NCBI RefSeq assembly: GCF_026672545.1
Contig: NZ_JAPPRJ010000009.1
Span: 1 to 64,000 of the forward strand
Direction: 5' to 3'
Length of the DNA stretch: 64,000 nucleotides
DNA from: Rhizobium sp. SL86
GTDB taxonomy: Bacteria > Pseudomonadota > Alphaproteobacteria > Rhizobiales > Rhizobiaceae
This document shows, piece by piece, positions 36,232 through 45,956 of this stretch. The first letter of the stretch is position 1, and every line of letters begins with the position of its first letter. Below the pieces are notes generated by a model. It made no database searches and was not told where the DNA came from. It saw only the letters and a list, made by a program, of their open reading frames with translations. The position numbers and the translations under genes are program-made.

Positions 36232-36273
36232 CCCGAGGTGCCAGCAAGGCCGCAGGGCCATCCCGGAGGGATC

Positions 36274-36777
36274 ATGGTGTTTTTCGTCCGCAGTGCCAGT
36301 GAGAAGGATGCCGAGGCCATCCGTGAGCTTCTCGTGGAAACCTGGCACGCCACCTATGACGGCTTTTATGGAGAGGCCAAGGTCAACGAGTTGATTGCCG
36401 CCTGGCATTCGCTGTCGGCGATCAAGGCCAATATCGGCAAACGTGACGGCGAATATCTGGTGGCCGATGACGGTCGGCAGATCGGTGGTATCGGTTTTGC
36501 CGCCATGTCGCAGAAGATGACGAAGACGGCGCTGCTGCGCCAACTATACGTGCACCCGTCCTTCCAGGGCCACGGTATTGGCCGCGACATTTTTGCCGAA
36601 CTGGAAACCTGCTTTCCCGATGCCGAGATCATGCGGCTCGAGGTCGAGCCGCGCAACGAGCGGGCGATTTCCTTCTATAACCGTCTCGGTTTTGCCGAGG
36701 TCGACCGCACGAAGAACTGCGGCGGCGAGGCGAGCGGCATCGAAGCGATCATCATGGAAAAACGGCTGTTTGCCTGA
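36274..36777 (+). CDS. GNAT-family N-acetyltransferase
   Basis: A 167-residue acetyltransferase from the ATG at 36274, with GGAGGG directly upstream. It has the acetyl-CoA loop YVHPSFQGHGIGRDIFAEL and the C-terminal RAISFYNRLGF. It is the third GNAT gene near the gat genes and lies 90 bp after gatB. The substrate is unknown. Confidence 0.88.
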   Translation: MVFFVRSASEKDAEAIRELLVETWHATYDGFYGEAKVNELIAAWHSLSAIKANIGKRDGEYLVADDGRQIGGIGFAAMSQKMTKTALLRQLYVHPSFQGHGIGRDIFAELETCFPDAEIMRLEVEPRNERAISFYNRLGFAEVDRTKNCGGEASGIEAIIMEKRLFA

Positions 36778-36789
36778 CAGCCTGCCGCA

Positions 36790-37215
36790 TCACGGCTCGT
36801 ATTCCCGGCCGTTCTCGTCATAGAGAAGGGCGGCCCCGCATTCCATCACGTCGCCGCGAATCTCGCGGTCGCAGGCCGCCTCCGCCGCTTTCAAGGCCAG
36901 CTCGCGGTTTGCCCAGCCGCAGTGGAACTCGGTCCATGACGGTCCGTCACTGGGCTGGATGGCGACGACCACCGTCCAGTTGGCCGGGAAGCAGGCCGCC
37001 ACATCCAGGCAATCCTCCTTGGTACCGCCCTCGGCGATGCACTTCTTTTTGGCGCAGGCCATGGCGCTTGCCACGTCGCGTCCGACACATTGCCCCATGC
37101 TCATTTCCGGCGCATAGGAGAACGCAATCGCCTTGCGCCTGTTTTCCGCCGCGGCCGCCTGGCTCGAGGCAAGGATAAAAAGCGTGCAGAAGCACAGGAT
37201 CAATCTTGTCAGCAT
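36790..37215 (-). CDS. Small exported cysteine-rich protein, DUF4189-like
   Basis: A 141-residue protein with an N-terminal signal peptide (MLTRLILCFCTLFILASSQAA) and a periplasmic domain containing eight cysteines, including MACAKKKC and CGWANRELALKAAEAAC. The spacing suggests a DUF4189-like disulphide fold, from memory only. The ATG at 37215 was preferred to 37224 because GGGGG lies at a normal Shine-Dalgarno distance. Function unknown. It is convergent with the preceding GNAT gene. Confidence 0.75.
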   Translation of the reverse strand: MLTRLILCFCTLFILASSQAAAAENRRKAIAFSYAPEMSMGQCVGRDVASAMACAKKKCIAEGGTKEDCLDVAACFPANWTVVVAIQPSDGPSWTEFHCGWANRELALKAAEAACDREIRGDVMECGAALLYDENGREYEP

Positions 37216-37468
37216 CAGAAACATCCCCCGAAATTTCTGAGATCCAGTAGTGCAGACTCTGCAGCCGAGGGCAAGATGGGGATGGACACGATATGCGGCC
37301 CTGAGGGGTGCTGGAGGCGCGCCATCATGTCACGAGTGGACGGATGGTAACTTCGCAGCGGAGAGCGTCTGATTCTCACTCTGATGCCGGGACCAACACG
37401 AACGGTTCCTCTCGGCACCGTTTGCGACTAACCTAATCTTCTATCGGAAATCGTGGGAGGACAATGCA

Positions 37469-37936
37469 ATGACGTCAGACGAGATCGTGATCCGCCGTGC
37501 GCGGGAAGAGGACCTGCCTCACCTGATTGCGCTGTTTGCGGATGATGCCGTCGGCGGTCATGGCGACACCACCGATCCTGAGGCCCATCACGATTATCTG
37601 CGTGCCTTTCATGCGCTTGATCAGGCGCCGAACGAGCAATTGTTCGTAGCAACGCTGGAGGGGGCCGTCGTTGGTACCTTCCAACTGACATTCCTGCGCA
37701 CGCTTGCCGGACGCGGCGCGCTGAACATGCGCATCGAGGCGGTTCAGACCCGGTCTGATCTGAGGGGTCGGGGAATCGGTGCCCACATGATCGCCCATGC
37801 ATTGGAGGAGGGGAGGCGGCATGGCTGCAAGGCCGCTTACCTCACCTCCAACCTTGCGCGCACCGACGCCCACCGTTTCTATGAGCGGCTCGGGTTCGAC
37901 CGTTCGCATGCCGGCTTCAAGATGGCCCTCAAATAG
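37469..37936 (+). CDS. GNAT-family N-acetyltransferase
   Basis: A 155-residue acetyltransferase starting MTSDEIVIRRAREEDLPHL. The acetyl-CoA site is QTRSDLRGRGIGAHMIAHAL, with C-terminal DAHRFYERLGFDRSHAGFK, the subgroup often found beside stress genes. The substrate is unknown. It is the fourth GNAT gene in about 5.5 kb and lies upstream of the complex I accessory gene. Confidence 0.9.
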   Translation: MTSDEIVIRRAREEDLPHLIALFADDAVGGHGDTTDPEAHHDYLRAFHALDQAPNEQLFVATLEGAVVGTFQLTFLRTLAGRGALNMRIEAVQTRSDLRGRGIGAHMIAHALEEGRRHGCKAAYLTSNLARTDAHRFYERLGFDRSHAGFKMALK

Positions 37937-38034
37937 CGGGGAGGCGCAAGCGAAGCGCTGGACAAGACCGGTCCGACATTGCATAAGCGGGGCAAGGATA
38001 CATTCCTTGTCTCTCGCGAGGACGTTGGAAACTC

Positions 38035-38433
38035 ATGAAAACTCTCCTTCTTCAGATCTTCACCTGGTGGAACGGCCAGACGGTCGGCACCCGCTTCTTC
38101 ACCTGGCGCAACGGCAAGCGCGTCGGCGAAGACGAGTTCGGCAACGTATATTATGAAGGCGGCACGACCTCCTTCGGCCTGCCGCGCCGCTGGGTGATCT
38201 ACAAGGGTTATGCCGATGCCTCGGCCATTCCGCCCGGCTGGCACGGCTGGATGCACTACCGCACCGACACCCCGCCGTCGAAGGATAACTATGTCGCCCG
38301 CGAATGGCAGAAGCCGCATGTCGAGAACATGACGGGCACGCCCTATGCCTACCGTCCGAAGGGGTCTCTGGAGGCCACCGGCGAGCGTCCGCGCGTCACC
38401 GGCGATTACGACGCCTGGACCCCGAGCGCCTGA
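38035..38433 (+). CDS. NADH:ubiquinone oxidoreductase subunit NDUFA12
   Basis: A 132-residue accessory subunit of respiratory complex I, shared by alphaproteobacteria and mitochondria (17.2 kDa subunit). Conserved parts are IFTWWNGQTVGTRFFTWRNG, VGEDEFGNVYYE, RRWVIYKGYADASAIPPGWH and WLHY-type WMHYRTDTPP. It is normally encoded away from the main nuo operon. A DUF2155 gene follows 94 bp downstream, a neighbourhood I recall across Rhizobiales. Confidence 0.95.
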   Translation: MKTLLLQIFTWWNGQTVGTRFFTWRNGKRVGEDEFGNVYYEGGTTSFGLPRRWVIYKGYADASAIPPGWHGWMHYRTDTPPSKDNYVAREWQKPHVENMTGTPYAYRPKGSLEATGERPRVTGDYDAWTPSA

Positions 38434-38527
38434 CGCTCATCTCCGCGCTGACGCCACATTTGCGATATAGCGCATACTGGTCCCACGTCTGTTCTGGGAC
38501 CAGGTCAGCCATGTGGTGGGATTGTTG

Positions 38528-38953
38528 ATGCCGAAACTTTCTGTTCGTCCGTTCGTCATGGCTCTGGCTGCCGGCGCGCTGGTTCTGCCGGTCGCCCATC
38601 CGGTGATGGCAGCGCGCATCGACAATCCGGTGGCGGAATTTGCCGGCATCGACAAGATCACCGGCCGCATCACGAAATTCGACGTCTACGTCAACGAGAC
38701 GGTTCAGTACGGCGCACTCCAGGTGACGCCGAAAGTCTGCTATTCGCGTGACGATACGGAAGCCCAGCGGGTGGACGGTTTCGTCGAAGTCGACGAGATC
38801 ACGCTCGACCGAAAAATCCGCCGCATCTTCACCGGCTGGATGTTTGCCGACAGCCCGGGTCTGAATGCCGTCGAACATCCGATCTATGACGTCTGGCTGA
38901 CCGGCTGCAAGCAGAAATCCGACGTTCCGCCGCCAGCGTCTGCAAAGAAGTAA
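38528..38953 (+). CDS. DUF2155 exported protein
   Basis: A 141-residue protein with a signal peptide (VMALAAGALVLPVAHPVMA) and the DUF2155 core: AEFAGIDKITGRITKFDVYV, then GALQVTPKVCY and IFTGWMFADSPGLNAVEHPI, ending YDVWLTGC. The two cysteines could form a disulphide. The family lies next to the NDUFA12 gene in many alphaproteobacteria and its role is not established. The ATG at 38528 has GGTGGGA upstream. Confidence 0.92.
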   Translation: MPKLSVRPFVMALAAGALVLPVAHPVMAARIDNPVAEFAGIDKITGRITKFDVYVNETVQYGALQVTPKVCYSRDDTEAQRVDGFVEVDEITLDRKIRRIFTGWMFADSPGLNAVEHPIYDVWLTGCKQKSDVPPPASAKK

Positions 38954-38976
38954 CCGACGGCGGGCAAAACGCCCTC

Positions 38977-39597
38977 TCAGGGAAACGGCAGGTGCGGCGA
39001 TTCGGTCGCGGCCTTCAGCATCATCAGATAATCCTGCTTCGGCACGTCGATGGCTCCGAACGTCTTCAGGTGTTCGGTGGTAAACTGCGTGTCGAGAAGC
39101 ATGAAGCCGTTGGCGTTCAGCCGATCGACCAGATGCACGAGGCAGATTTTTGAGGCGTTCGTCCGGCGGGAAAACATGCTTTCGCCGAAGAAGGCGGCTC
39201 CCAGCGATACACCGTAAAGCCCGCCGACCAGTTCACCGTCCTCGAAGGCTTCCACGCTGTGGGCATGGCCCATGCGGTGCAGCTCGGTGTAGAGCTGGCG
39301 GATGGTGGCGTTGATCCAGGTGCTGGGGCGATCATAGGTTTCTTCCGCGCAGCCGGTCATCACGGCTTCGAAACAGGTATCGATGCGGATGTCGAAGGGT
39401 GCGCGTTTGATGGCCTTCTTCAGGCTCTTGGAGACATGGAAGGCGTCCAGCGGCAAGACGCCCCGCATTTCCGGCTCGACCCAGAAGATTTCCGGGTCGT
39501 CTGCCGATTCGGCCATGGGAAAGAGGCCAATGGAATAGGCGCGCAGCAGAACATCCGGTGTGATGGACGGATAATATCTGCCGCGTCGCCCTGCCAT
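38977..39597 (-). CDS. aat: Leucyl/phenylalanyl-tRNA--protein transferase
   Basis: Adds Leu or Phe to N-terminal Lys/Arg of proteins, marking them for the ClpAP N-end-rule pathway. It is 206 aa, with [15 protein letters not shown], the typical [48 protein letters not shown] and LLDTQF. AAGGA lies 7 nt before the ATG at 39597. It lies directly after accC on the same strand, 2 bp apart. Confidence 0.97.
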   Translation of the reverse strand: MAGRRGRYYPSITPDVLLRAYSIGLFPMAESADDPEIFWVEPEMRGVLPLDAFHVSKSLKKAIKRAPFDIRIDTCFEAVMTGCAEETYDRPSTWINATIRQLYTELHRMGHAHSVEAFEDGELVGGLYGVSLGAAFFGESMFSRRTNASKICLVHLVDRLNANGFMLLDTQFTTEHLKTFGAIDVPKQDYLMMLKAATESPHLPFP

Positions 39598-39599
39598 GC

Positions 39600-40949
39600 C
39601 TATCCTTTTGACGTGTCGCTGGCCAGATACTTCTCCAGCCAGTGGATGTCGTAGTCGCCGTTCGCGATATCCTGGTTCGACACCAGGTCCTGGAACAGCG
39701 GCAGCGTCGTCTTGATACCGTCCACGACGAATTCGTCGAGAACACGGCGAAGACGCATCATGCATTCGACGCGCGTGCGGCCGTGCACGATGAGCTTGCC
39801 GATCAGGCTGTCGTAATAGGGCGGGATCTTGTAGCCGGCATAGGCGCCCGAATCGACGCGAACGCCAAGACCGCCCGGAGCGTGGAAATGCGTGATCGTA
39901 CCGGGCGACGGCACGAAGGTGCGCGGATCCTCGGCATTGATGCGGCACTCGATCGCATGACCGGAGAAGGTGATCTCGTCCTGGGTGACCGAAAGACCGG
40001 CGCCGGAGGCAACCCGGATCTGTTCGTGCACGAGGTCGATACCGGTGATGGCTTCGGTGATCGGGTGCTCCACCTGCAGGCGGGTGTTCATTTCGATGAA
40101 ATAGAACTCGCCGTTTTCGTAGAGAAATTCGATCGTGCCGGCGCCCCGGTACTTCATCTTCTTCATGGCGTCGGCGCAGATCTGGCCGATCTTCATGCGC
40201 TGCTCGACATTGAGGGCAGGGGAGTTTGCTTCTTCCCAGACCTTCTGGTGACGGCGCTGCAGCGAGCAATCGCGTTCACCGAGATGGATAGCATTGCCGG
40301 CACCGTCGCCGACCACCTGCACCTCGATATGGCGCGGCTTGCCGAGGTATTTTTCCATGTAGACGGCGTCATTGCCGAAGGCGGCGAGCGCCTCGGAACG
40401 CGCCGTCGATACGGCTTCCTCAAGGTCTGCTTCGGTCTTGGCCACTTTCATGCCGCGACCGCCGCCGCCGGCGGTGGCCTTGATGAGGACCGGGAAACCG
40501 ATCTTGCGGGCGATTTCGAGCGCGTTTTCCGGCAGGACTTCGCCATCGGAACCGGGAACGACCGGAATGCCGAGCTCAACCGCCGTCTTCTTGGCGGTGA
40601 TCTTGTCGCCCATCAGGCGGATGTGTTCTGCCGTCGGCCCGATGAAGGTGATGCCGTGCGCGTCGAGAATGTCGGCGAACTTGGCATTTTCCGACAGGAA
40701 GCCATAGCCGGGATGCACGGCATCCGCGCCGGTGATCTCGCAGGCCGCAACGATCTGGTGGATGTTGAGGTAGCTGTCGCGCGACGGCGGCGGGCCGATG
40801 CACACGCTTTCGTCGGCGAGCCGGACATGCATGGCATTGGCATCGGCCGTCGAATGGACGGCGACGGTTGCAATGCCGAGCTCCTTGCAGGCGCGCAGGA
40901 CGCGCAGGGCAATTTCGCCGCGGTTGGCAATGAGGATTTTCGAGATCAT
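39600..40949 (-). CDS. accC: Acetyl-CoA carboxylase, biotin carboxylase subunit
   Basis: ATP-dependent carboxylation of the AccB-bound biotin, first half-reaction of fatty-acid synthesis. It is 449 aa, with [17 protein letters not shown] at the N-terminus, the ATP-grasp glycine loop [28 protein letters not shown] and the catalytic [16 protein letters not shown]. It lies 9 bp after accB and is followed at once by aat. Confidence 0.98.
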   Translation of the reverse strand: MISKILIANRGEIALRVLRACKELGIATVAVHSTADANAMHVRLADESVCIGPPPSRDSYLNIHQIVAACEITGADAVHPGYGFLSENAKFADILDAHGITFIGPTAEHIRLMGDKITAKKTAVELGIPVVPGSDGEVLPENALEIARKIGFPVLIKATAGGGGRGMKVAKTEADLEEAVSTARSEALAAFGNDAVYMEKYLGKPRHIEVQVVGDGAGNAIHLGERDCSLQRRHQKVWEEANSPALNVEQRMKIGQICADAMKKMKYRGAGTIEFLYENGEFYFIEMNTRLQVEHPITEAITGIDLVHEQIRVASGAGLSVTQDEITFSGHAIECRINAEDPRTFVPSPGTITHFHAPGGLGVRVDSGAYAGYKIPPYYDSLIGKLIVHGRTRVECMMRLRRVLDEFVVDGIKTTLPLFQDLVSNQDIANGDYDIHWLEKYLASDTSKG

Positions 40950-40958
40950 GATGACGCC

Positions 40959-41432
40959 TTACTCGATGATAACGAGCGGCTCGCCATACTCGACCGGCTG
41001 CGCATCGTTGACGATGATGTCCGTCACCTTGCCGGAGCGCGGCGCAGGAATCTGGTTCATGGTCTTCATGGCTTCGATGATGAGAAGCGTCTGGCCTTCC
41101 TTGACGGTCGCACCCACTTCGATGAAGGGACGTGAGCCCGGAGCCGGCGACAGATAGGCCGTGCCCACCATCGGTGCGGTGACGGCGTTCGACAGGTCAC
41201 GGGCAGCAGGCGCAGCAGCGGCGGCAGCAGCAGCCGGCGCCGGGGCGGCAGCGGCCGGAGCGGCGTGCTGCGGAACGGCGGCCTGGATATATTGCGGTGC
41301 CTGAATGTTGCGCGAGACGCGGATGCGCAGGTCTTCCTGCTCGACTTCGATCTCGGTCAGATCGGTATCCTTGAGGATGTTCGCCAGATCGCGGATCAAC
41401 CCCTTGTCGATACCGGTTTTCTTCTCAGACAT
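40959..41432 (-). CDS. accB: Acetyl-CoA carboxylase biotin carboxyl carrier protein
   Basis: A 157-residue carrier that shuttles carboxybiotin from AccC to the carboxyltransferase. A short helical N-terminus is joined by an Ala/Pro-rich linker (about residues 65-90) to the biotinyl domain. The biotinylated lysine is in IEAMKTMNQI. The ATG at 41432 (MSEKKTGIDKG) was chosen; the longer frame has no homology. The gene order aroQ-accB-accC matches other Rhizobiales. Confidence 0.97.
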   Translation of the reverse strand: MSEKKTGIDKGLIRDLANILKDTDLTEIEVEQEDLRIRVSRNIQAPQYIQAAVPQHAAPAAAAPAPAAAAAAAAPAARDLSNAVTAPMVGTAYLSPAPGSRPFIEVGATVKEGQTLLIIEAMKTMNQIPAPRSGKVTDIIVNDAQPVEYGEPLVIIE

Positions 41433-41457
41433 GGTCAACCTATATGTTCTGTTGTTC

Positions 41458-41895
41458 TTAGTTGGTGATGTCGCGCAAGGCATGCAATGCCAGCACGTAG
41501 CCTTGCGGGCCCAATCCGCAGATCATGCCCTTGGCCGCGGGTGCAATCATCGACTTGTGACGGAATTCTTCGCGGGCGTGGATGTTCGAGATGTGAACCT
41601 CCACCACCGGAACGGATATCGCGCGAATGGCATCGTGCAGGGCAATCGAGGTGTGGCCGTAGGCGCCGGGATTGATGACAACGCCGACCGCACGGTCGTT
41701 CGCCTCATGCAGCCGGTCCACCAGCACGCCTTCGTGATTGCTCTGGAAACATTCGACCGAAAAGCCCAGTGTCTCGCCGGCGGCGATGCAGTCGCTTTCA
41801 ATGTCCTTCAGGGTCTTGCCGCCATAAATGCCCGGTTCGCGTTTGCCCAGCATGTTCAGGTTCGGTCCGTTGAGGACAAAGATGGTCTTGCTCAT
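41458..41895 (-). CDS. aroQ: 3-dehydroquinate dehydratase, type II
   Basis: Third step of the shikimate pathway, 145 aa dodecameric type II enzyme. Motifs are FVLNGPNLNMLGKREPGIYG with the catalytic tyrosine near its end, then VVINPGAYGHTSIALHDAIR and VEVHISNIHAREEFRHKS. It lies 25 bp upstream of accB in the same direction. Confidence 0.97.
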   Translation of the reverse strand: MSKTIFVLNGPNLNMLGKREPGIYGGKTLKDIESDCIAAGETLGFSVECFQSNHEGVLVDRLHEANDRAVGVVINPGAYGHTSIALHDAIRAISVPVVEVHISNIHAREEFRHKSMIAPAAKGMICGLGPQGYVLALHALRDITN

Positions 41896-42009
41896 GAAAA
41901 TCCCGTCATCAGATCACGGCAACCTATAGACCGGCGAGGCCGCAAGGGAAAGCCCCCGGCTCGGAAACCCGTTGATAACCGGGGATAGATCGCCCTGGCG
42001 GTAAACGGA

Positions 42010-42774
42010 TCAGCAGGTCGCCTTGCCGCAGGCGCGGATATTGGCGATCTTTTGGGACAGTTCCGCGTGGCCGACGGCACCGAAGACGGCCTCTTCGCCG
42101 ACGACGTAGAAGGGCGTGCCGGTGGCGCCAAGCGCATTGGCAAGTTCGTAGGTCGCCCTGACCTGCGGATCGTTCGGCTTGTCTTCCATGGTCTTGCGGA
42201 TATCCGCCTCCTGGACCCCAAGCATCGCCGCCACCTGCAGCGCCGTCTGTTCGGTCGCCCGCGTCTGGCCGCCGAGCAGCGCGCGGTGGAACTGCGGATA
42301 TTTTTCCGGGGCGAGGATGCGAACGGCATTCGCCACACGGTGCGCGGCCATCGAATCCGGCCCCAGGATCGGGAATTCCTTCAGGATGAAGCGGACATTC
42401 TTGTCCTCCGACAGGATCTCCTCCATGTCGGCAAGCGCGCGTTTGCAATAACCGCAATTGTAGTCGAAGAACTCGACCACGGTCACGTCGCCCTTCGGAT
42501 TGCCGAGCGTGATGTCATCGGCGGATGCGAAGATCGCCTGCTTGTTGGCGACAATGCCACTCGTCGTCTGGGCCGCGCGCAGGGCCTCCTGCTTCTTTTC
42601 CAGCGCCTCCTGCACCTCCAGCATGACTTCCGGATTGGCGATCAGGTACTCGCGGATGAAGGCGCCAAATTCCTTCTTCTGCTGCTCGTCCAGCGCATGC
42701 GCCGGGAGCCCGAGCGGAAGGAGGCTGCCGCCTGCCAGCAGGAGCGTGGTGAAAAGCTTCGGAAGCGACGTCAT
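42010..42774 (-). CDS. DsbA-family periplasmic thiol oxidoreductase
   Basis: A 254-residue exported protein. A signal peptide (LFTTLLLAGGSLLPLGLPAHA) is followed by a helical ScsC-like N-terminal segment (FGAFIREYLIANPEVMLEVQ) and a thioredoxin fold with the redox site FDYNCGYCKRAL. The cis-proline loop is visible at GATGTPFYVVG. It probably oxidises or isomerises disulphides in the periplasm; the precise role is unknown. The ATG at 42774 has AGAGGA 5 nt upstream. A longer reading frame upstream lacks homology. Confidence 0.93.
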   Translation of the reverse strand: MTSLPKLFTTLLLAGGSLLPLGLPAHALDEQQKKEFGAFIREYLIANPEVMLEVQEALEKKQEALRAAQTTSGIVANKQAIFASADDITLGNPKGDVTVVEFFDYNCGYCKRALADMEEILSEDKNVRFILKEFPILGPDSMAAHRVANAVRILAPEKYPQFHRALLGGQTRATEQTALQVAAMLGVQEADIRKTMEDKPNDPQVRATYELANALGATGTPFYVVGEEAVFGAVGHAELSQKIANIRACGKATC

Positions 42775-42909
42775 CTTGATCCTCTTCGACGGGGCGTGGC
42801 AGGAGCCAGGCGATTCTGCCGTTTGGCGCAGCATATACCCGCAGACGGGCCGTATCAAAAGGCGCATCGGCGAGCGTGGTGAGGCAAAAGCTCGCAAAGC
42901 GGGCAAAAG

Positions 42910-42942
42910 AAAGACGGCCGCACGATCCGCACGGCCGTCTTT
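42910..42942 (-). terminator. Rho-independent terminator of rne
   Basis: An 11-bp perfect stem, AAAGACGGCCG with CGGCCGTCTTT, loop 11 nt, about 25 bp after the rne stop codon. On the minus strand it runs into TTTCTTTT. Confidence 0.9.
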
Positions 42943-42967
42943 GTCATTCACAGGATGCTGTTGCGGC

Positions 42968-45946
42968 TCACAGGAAGCCGCGACGCTGCCACCAGCCGGC
43001 CTTCTTTGGCTTCGACGGATCCGTGCCGTCGCCATCCGTTGCGACCGCCGACTTCACCACCGGTTCGGACGTGGTGATCGTCGAGGCGCGGTTGGCGCGG
43101 ACCTGGCGGTCTTCCTCGGCGGCAGTGTCAGCCTCGGCTGCAGCCGTTTCGCTGGCGCCAGCTTCTTCTGCCACGGTTTCCGCCTGCGGTGCGGCAGCCT
43201 GCTCGACAACCGGTTCCTCCGAAGCGCTAGGAGCAGCAACCTCGGCGACCGGTTCTGCCGGAGCCTCGGCGGCAGCGACCTCTTCCGGTGCGGCGGAGGC
43301 CTTGCCACGGCGCGTGCGGCGCGGCTTGACCGGCTTTGCCTCGGCGGCGGGAGCCTCGTCGGCCTCGACCGCTTCGGCAACGACGTCCTCGACGGCTGCG
43401 ACCGGTGCCTCAGCATCTACCGTTGCGACCGCGTCAGAGGTTTCGCCAGCCTCGTCATCACCGTCATCTTCGGCGCCGTTCTCACCTTCGCCGCCGGCAA
43501 CGAAACCGTCTTCGCCCTGGCGATTGCGGCGGCCGCCACGTTTGCCGCGGCGACGGCGCTTGCGGCGCTGGCTTTCTTCGCTCTCGGCATCGCCGTCCTG
43601 GTCGGACACGCCGGCGGCGGTTGCAACGCCGTTGTCCTCGTCAGACTCGGCTTCGCCGTCGTCTTCCTCATCCGAGGTGTCGTCGCCATCCTCGTTCTGC
43701 TGAGCGGAGGTTTCGCCGTTGCGATTGCGGTTGCGACGGCGGCGGCGGCGCTTGCGTTTGCGATTGCCGTTCTCTTCGTCGCTGCTGCGGCTTTCCTGAG
43801 GCGCGGCGGCAGCTGGTGCGGCCTCGATCTCTTCCTCTTCGTCCTCCACGATGTCGACGATATCGTCGTCGTCATCGTCCGGCACGGGGGCAAACTGCAT
43901 CAGGCTTTCGATGCGGATCGGGTTGGCAACCGGTTCGCCGCGGTCGATGGCGAAATGTACGGAGCCGAGCGAGCCGTCGGATTCGATGAAGATCGAAACG
44001 CCAAAGCGCTTTTCGTAATCCACCACCGTCGCCCGCTTGTGGTTGAGCAGGTAGAGGGCGATATCCGGCGTGGTGCGGACGGTGATGTCGTGCGTCGTGT
44101 TCTTCAGCAGATATTCCTCAATGCCGCGCAGGACATGCAGGGCAACGGAGGACTGCGAACGGACATGGCCCGTGCCGCCGCAATGCGAGCAGACCTGGGT
44201 CGTTGATTCCAGAACGCTGGCACGGATGCGCTGGCGCGACATTTCGAGAAGGCCGAAATGCGAGATGCGGCCGACCTGGATGCGGGCACGGTCGTTCTTC
44301 AGGCAATCCTTCAGCTTCTTCTCGACCGCGCGGTTGTTGCGCTTTTCTTCCATGTCGATGAAGTCGATGACGATGAGGCCGGCCAGGTCGCGCAGGCGAA
44401 GCTGGCGCGCCACTTCTTCGGCGGCTTCCAGGTTCGTCTGGAGTGCGGTCTCTTCGATCGAATGTTCGCGGGTCGAACGGCCGGAGTTGACGTCGATCGC
44501 CACCAGCGCTTCGGTCTGGTTGATGATCAGGTAACCGCCGGACTTCAGCGTCACCTGCGGCTGCAGCATGCGGTCGAGCTGCGCCTCGATGCCGGAGCGG
44601 GCAAAGATCGGATGCAGGTCGCGGTAGGGCTGAACCACCTTGGCGTGGCTCGGCATCAGCATCTTCATGAAGTCTTTGGCTTCACGATAACCGTCTTCGC
44701 CGGCAACGATGATCTCGGAAATGTCCTTGTTGTAAAGGTCGCGGATCGAACGCTTGATCAGCGAACCTTCCTCGTAGACGAGGCACGGCGCGATCGAGTT
44801 CAGCGTCAGCGTGCGGACGTTTTCCCACAGGCGCATCAGATATTCGAAGTCGCGCTTGATCTCGACGCGGGTGCGGTTGGCACCGGCGGTGCGCAGGATC
44901 ACGCCCATGCCCTGCGGAACCTCGAGCTCGCGGGCGATTTCCTTCAGACGCTTGCGGTCCGTCGGCTGGGTGATCTTGCGCGAAATGCCGCCGCCCCGCG
45001 CCGTGTTCGGCATCAGGACGGAATAACGACCGGCCAGCGACAGGTAGGTGGTGAGCGCCGCACCCTTGTTGCCGCGCTCTTCCTTGGCGACCTGCACGAG
45101 CAGGATCTGCCGGCGCTTGATCACTTCCTGGATGCGGTACTGCTTGCGGGGCTTGCGGTAGACGCGGTCCGGAACCTCTTCCATCGCATCTTCGGCGCCG
45201 ACCGATTCGATCTCTTCCTTCTCGTGATCGTCGTCGTCGTCATCATCGTCGTCATGGCCACGACCGCGAACGTCTTCCGAGATGGCGTCGGTTTCGATCA
45301 TCGCCGCCATGCTGTCCGGCGTGCTGTTGTCCTCGGCATCGACGGTGGTTTCGGCAATTGTCTCTGCCGGTGCGTCGGTGGCGGCGTCTTCGGCAACCGG
45401 TTCGGCTGCCTTCTTGCGGGCGCGGGTCCGGCGCGGTTTTGCCTTCGGCTTTTCCGCCTCGGCGGCAACGGCCTCAGCTTCGGCGGGTTCAGCTGCCGGC
45501 TCTTCGGTCAGGGAAACGTCTGCGGAGGGGGCCTCTTCGCTCTCGCTTCCGAGAGCCGCCTCGACCTGTGCAACGATGCCAACGTCGGGCTGTTCCGCCT
45601 TGGAAAGATCGACGGCCGGTTCGGCGTCGTGATCCCCGTTGTCCGACTGCTTGCGCTGGTCTTCCATCTCCGCCTGCAGGAGAGCCTGACGGTCGGCGAG
45701 CGGGATCTGGTAATAGTCGGGGTGGATTTCGGCAAAGGCCAGGAAGCCGTGGCGGTTGCCGCCGTAGTCAACAAAGGCTGCCTGAAGCGACGGTTCGACG
45801 CGCGTCACTTTCGCCAGGTAGATGTTGCCGCGGATCTGCTTCTTGTGTTGTGATTCGAAATCGAACTCTTCAATCCGGTTGCCCCGGACGACGACTACGC
45901 GTGTCTCCTCTTTGTGAGACGCGTCGATAAGCATTTTGTCTGCCAT
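42968..45946 (-). CDS. rne: Ribonuclease E/G
   Basis: Endoribonuclease organising the RNA degradosome, 992 aa. The catalytic half contains an S1 domain starting near GNIYLAKVTRVEPSLQAAFV, interrupted as usual in alphaproteobacteria by a long acidic/alanine-rich insertion (about residues 90-270). The DNase I-like site VAIDVNSGRSTREHSIEETA and IVIDFIDMEEKRN follow, then the zinc-link CSHCGGTGHV. The C-terminal third is a disordered Glu/Asp/Ala region with Arg-rich patches (KRKRRRRRRNRNRN). A hairpin overlaps its ribosome-binding site. Confidence 0.97.
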   Translation of the reverse strand: MADKMLIDASHKEETRVVVVRGNRIEEFDFESQHKKQIRGNIYLAKVTRVEPSLQAAFVDYGGNRHGFLAFAEIHPDYYQIPLADRQALLQAEMEDQRKQSDNGDHDAEPAVDLSKAEQPDVGIVAQVEAALGSESEEAPSADVSLTEEPAAEPAEAEAVAAEAEKPKAKPRRTRARKKAAEPVAEDAATDAPAETIAETTVDAEDNSTPDSMAAMIETDAISEDVRGRGHDDDDDDDDDHEKEEIESVGAEDAMEEVPDRVYRKPRKQYRIQEVIKRRQILLVQVAKEERGNKGAALTTYLSLAGRYSVLMPNTARGGGISRKITQPTDRKRLKEIARELEVPQGMGVILRTAGANRTRVEIKRDFEYLMRLWENVRTLTLNSIAPCLVYEEGSLIKRSIRDLYNKDISEIIVAGEDGYREAKDFMKMLMPSHAKVVQPYRDLHPIFARSGIEAQLDRMLQPQVTLKSGGYLIINQTEALVAIDVNSGRSTREHSIEETALQTNLEAAEEVARQLRLRDLAGLIVIDFIDMEEKRNNRAVEKKLKDCLKNDRARIQVGRISHFGLLEMSRQRIRASVLESTTQVCSHCGGTGHVRSQSSVALHVLRGIEEYLLKNTTHDITVRTTPDIALYLLNHKRATVVDYEKRFGVSIFIESDGSLGSVHFAIDRGEPVANPIRIESLMQFAPVPDDDDDDIVDIVEDEEEEIEAAPAAAAPQESRSSDEENGNRKRKRRRRRRNRNRNGETSAQQNEDGDDTSDEEDDGEAESDEDNGVATAAGVSDQDGDAESEESQRRKRRRRGKRGGRRNRQGEDGFVAGGEGENGAEDDGDDEAGETSDAVATVDAEAPVAAVEDVVAEAVEADEAPAAEAKPVKPRRTRRGKASAAPEEVAAAEAPAEPVAEVAAPSASEEPVVEQAAAPQAETVAEEAGASETAAAEADTAAEEDRQVRANRASTITTSEPVVKSAVATDGDGTDPSKPKKAGWWQRRGFL

Positions 45947-45956
45947 TGAATATGTG

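Noticed and set aside
34645-36543. A 632-codon open frame on the minus strand
   Set aside because: Antisense to gatB and the following GNAT gene, with shadow-like composition.
42500-44206. A 568-codon plus-strand frame rich in Ala/Val/Phe that looks like a membrane protein
   Set aside because: It is the antisense of the acidic, Ala-rich C-terminal region of rne; Glu/Asp codons read backwards give hydrophobic residues.
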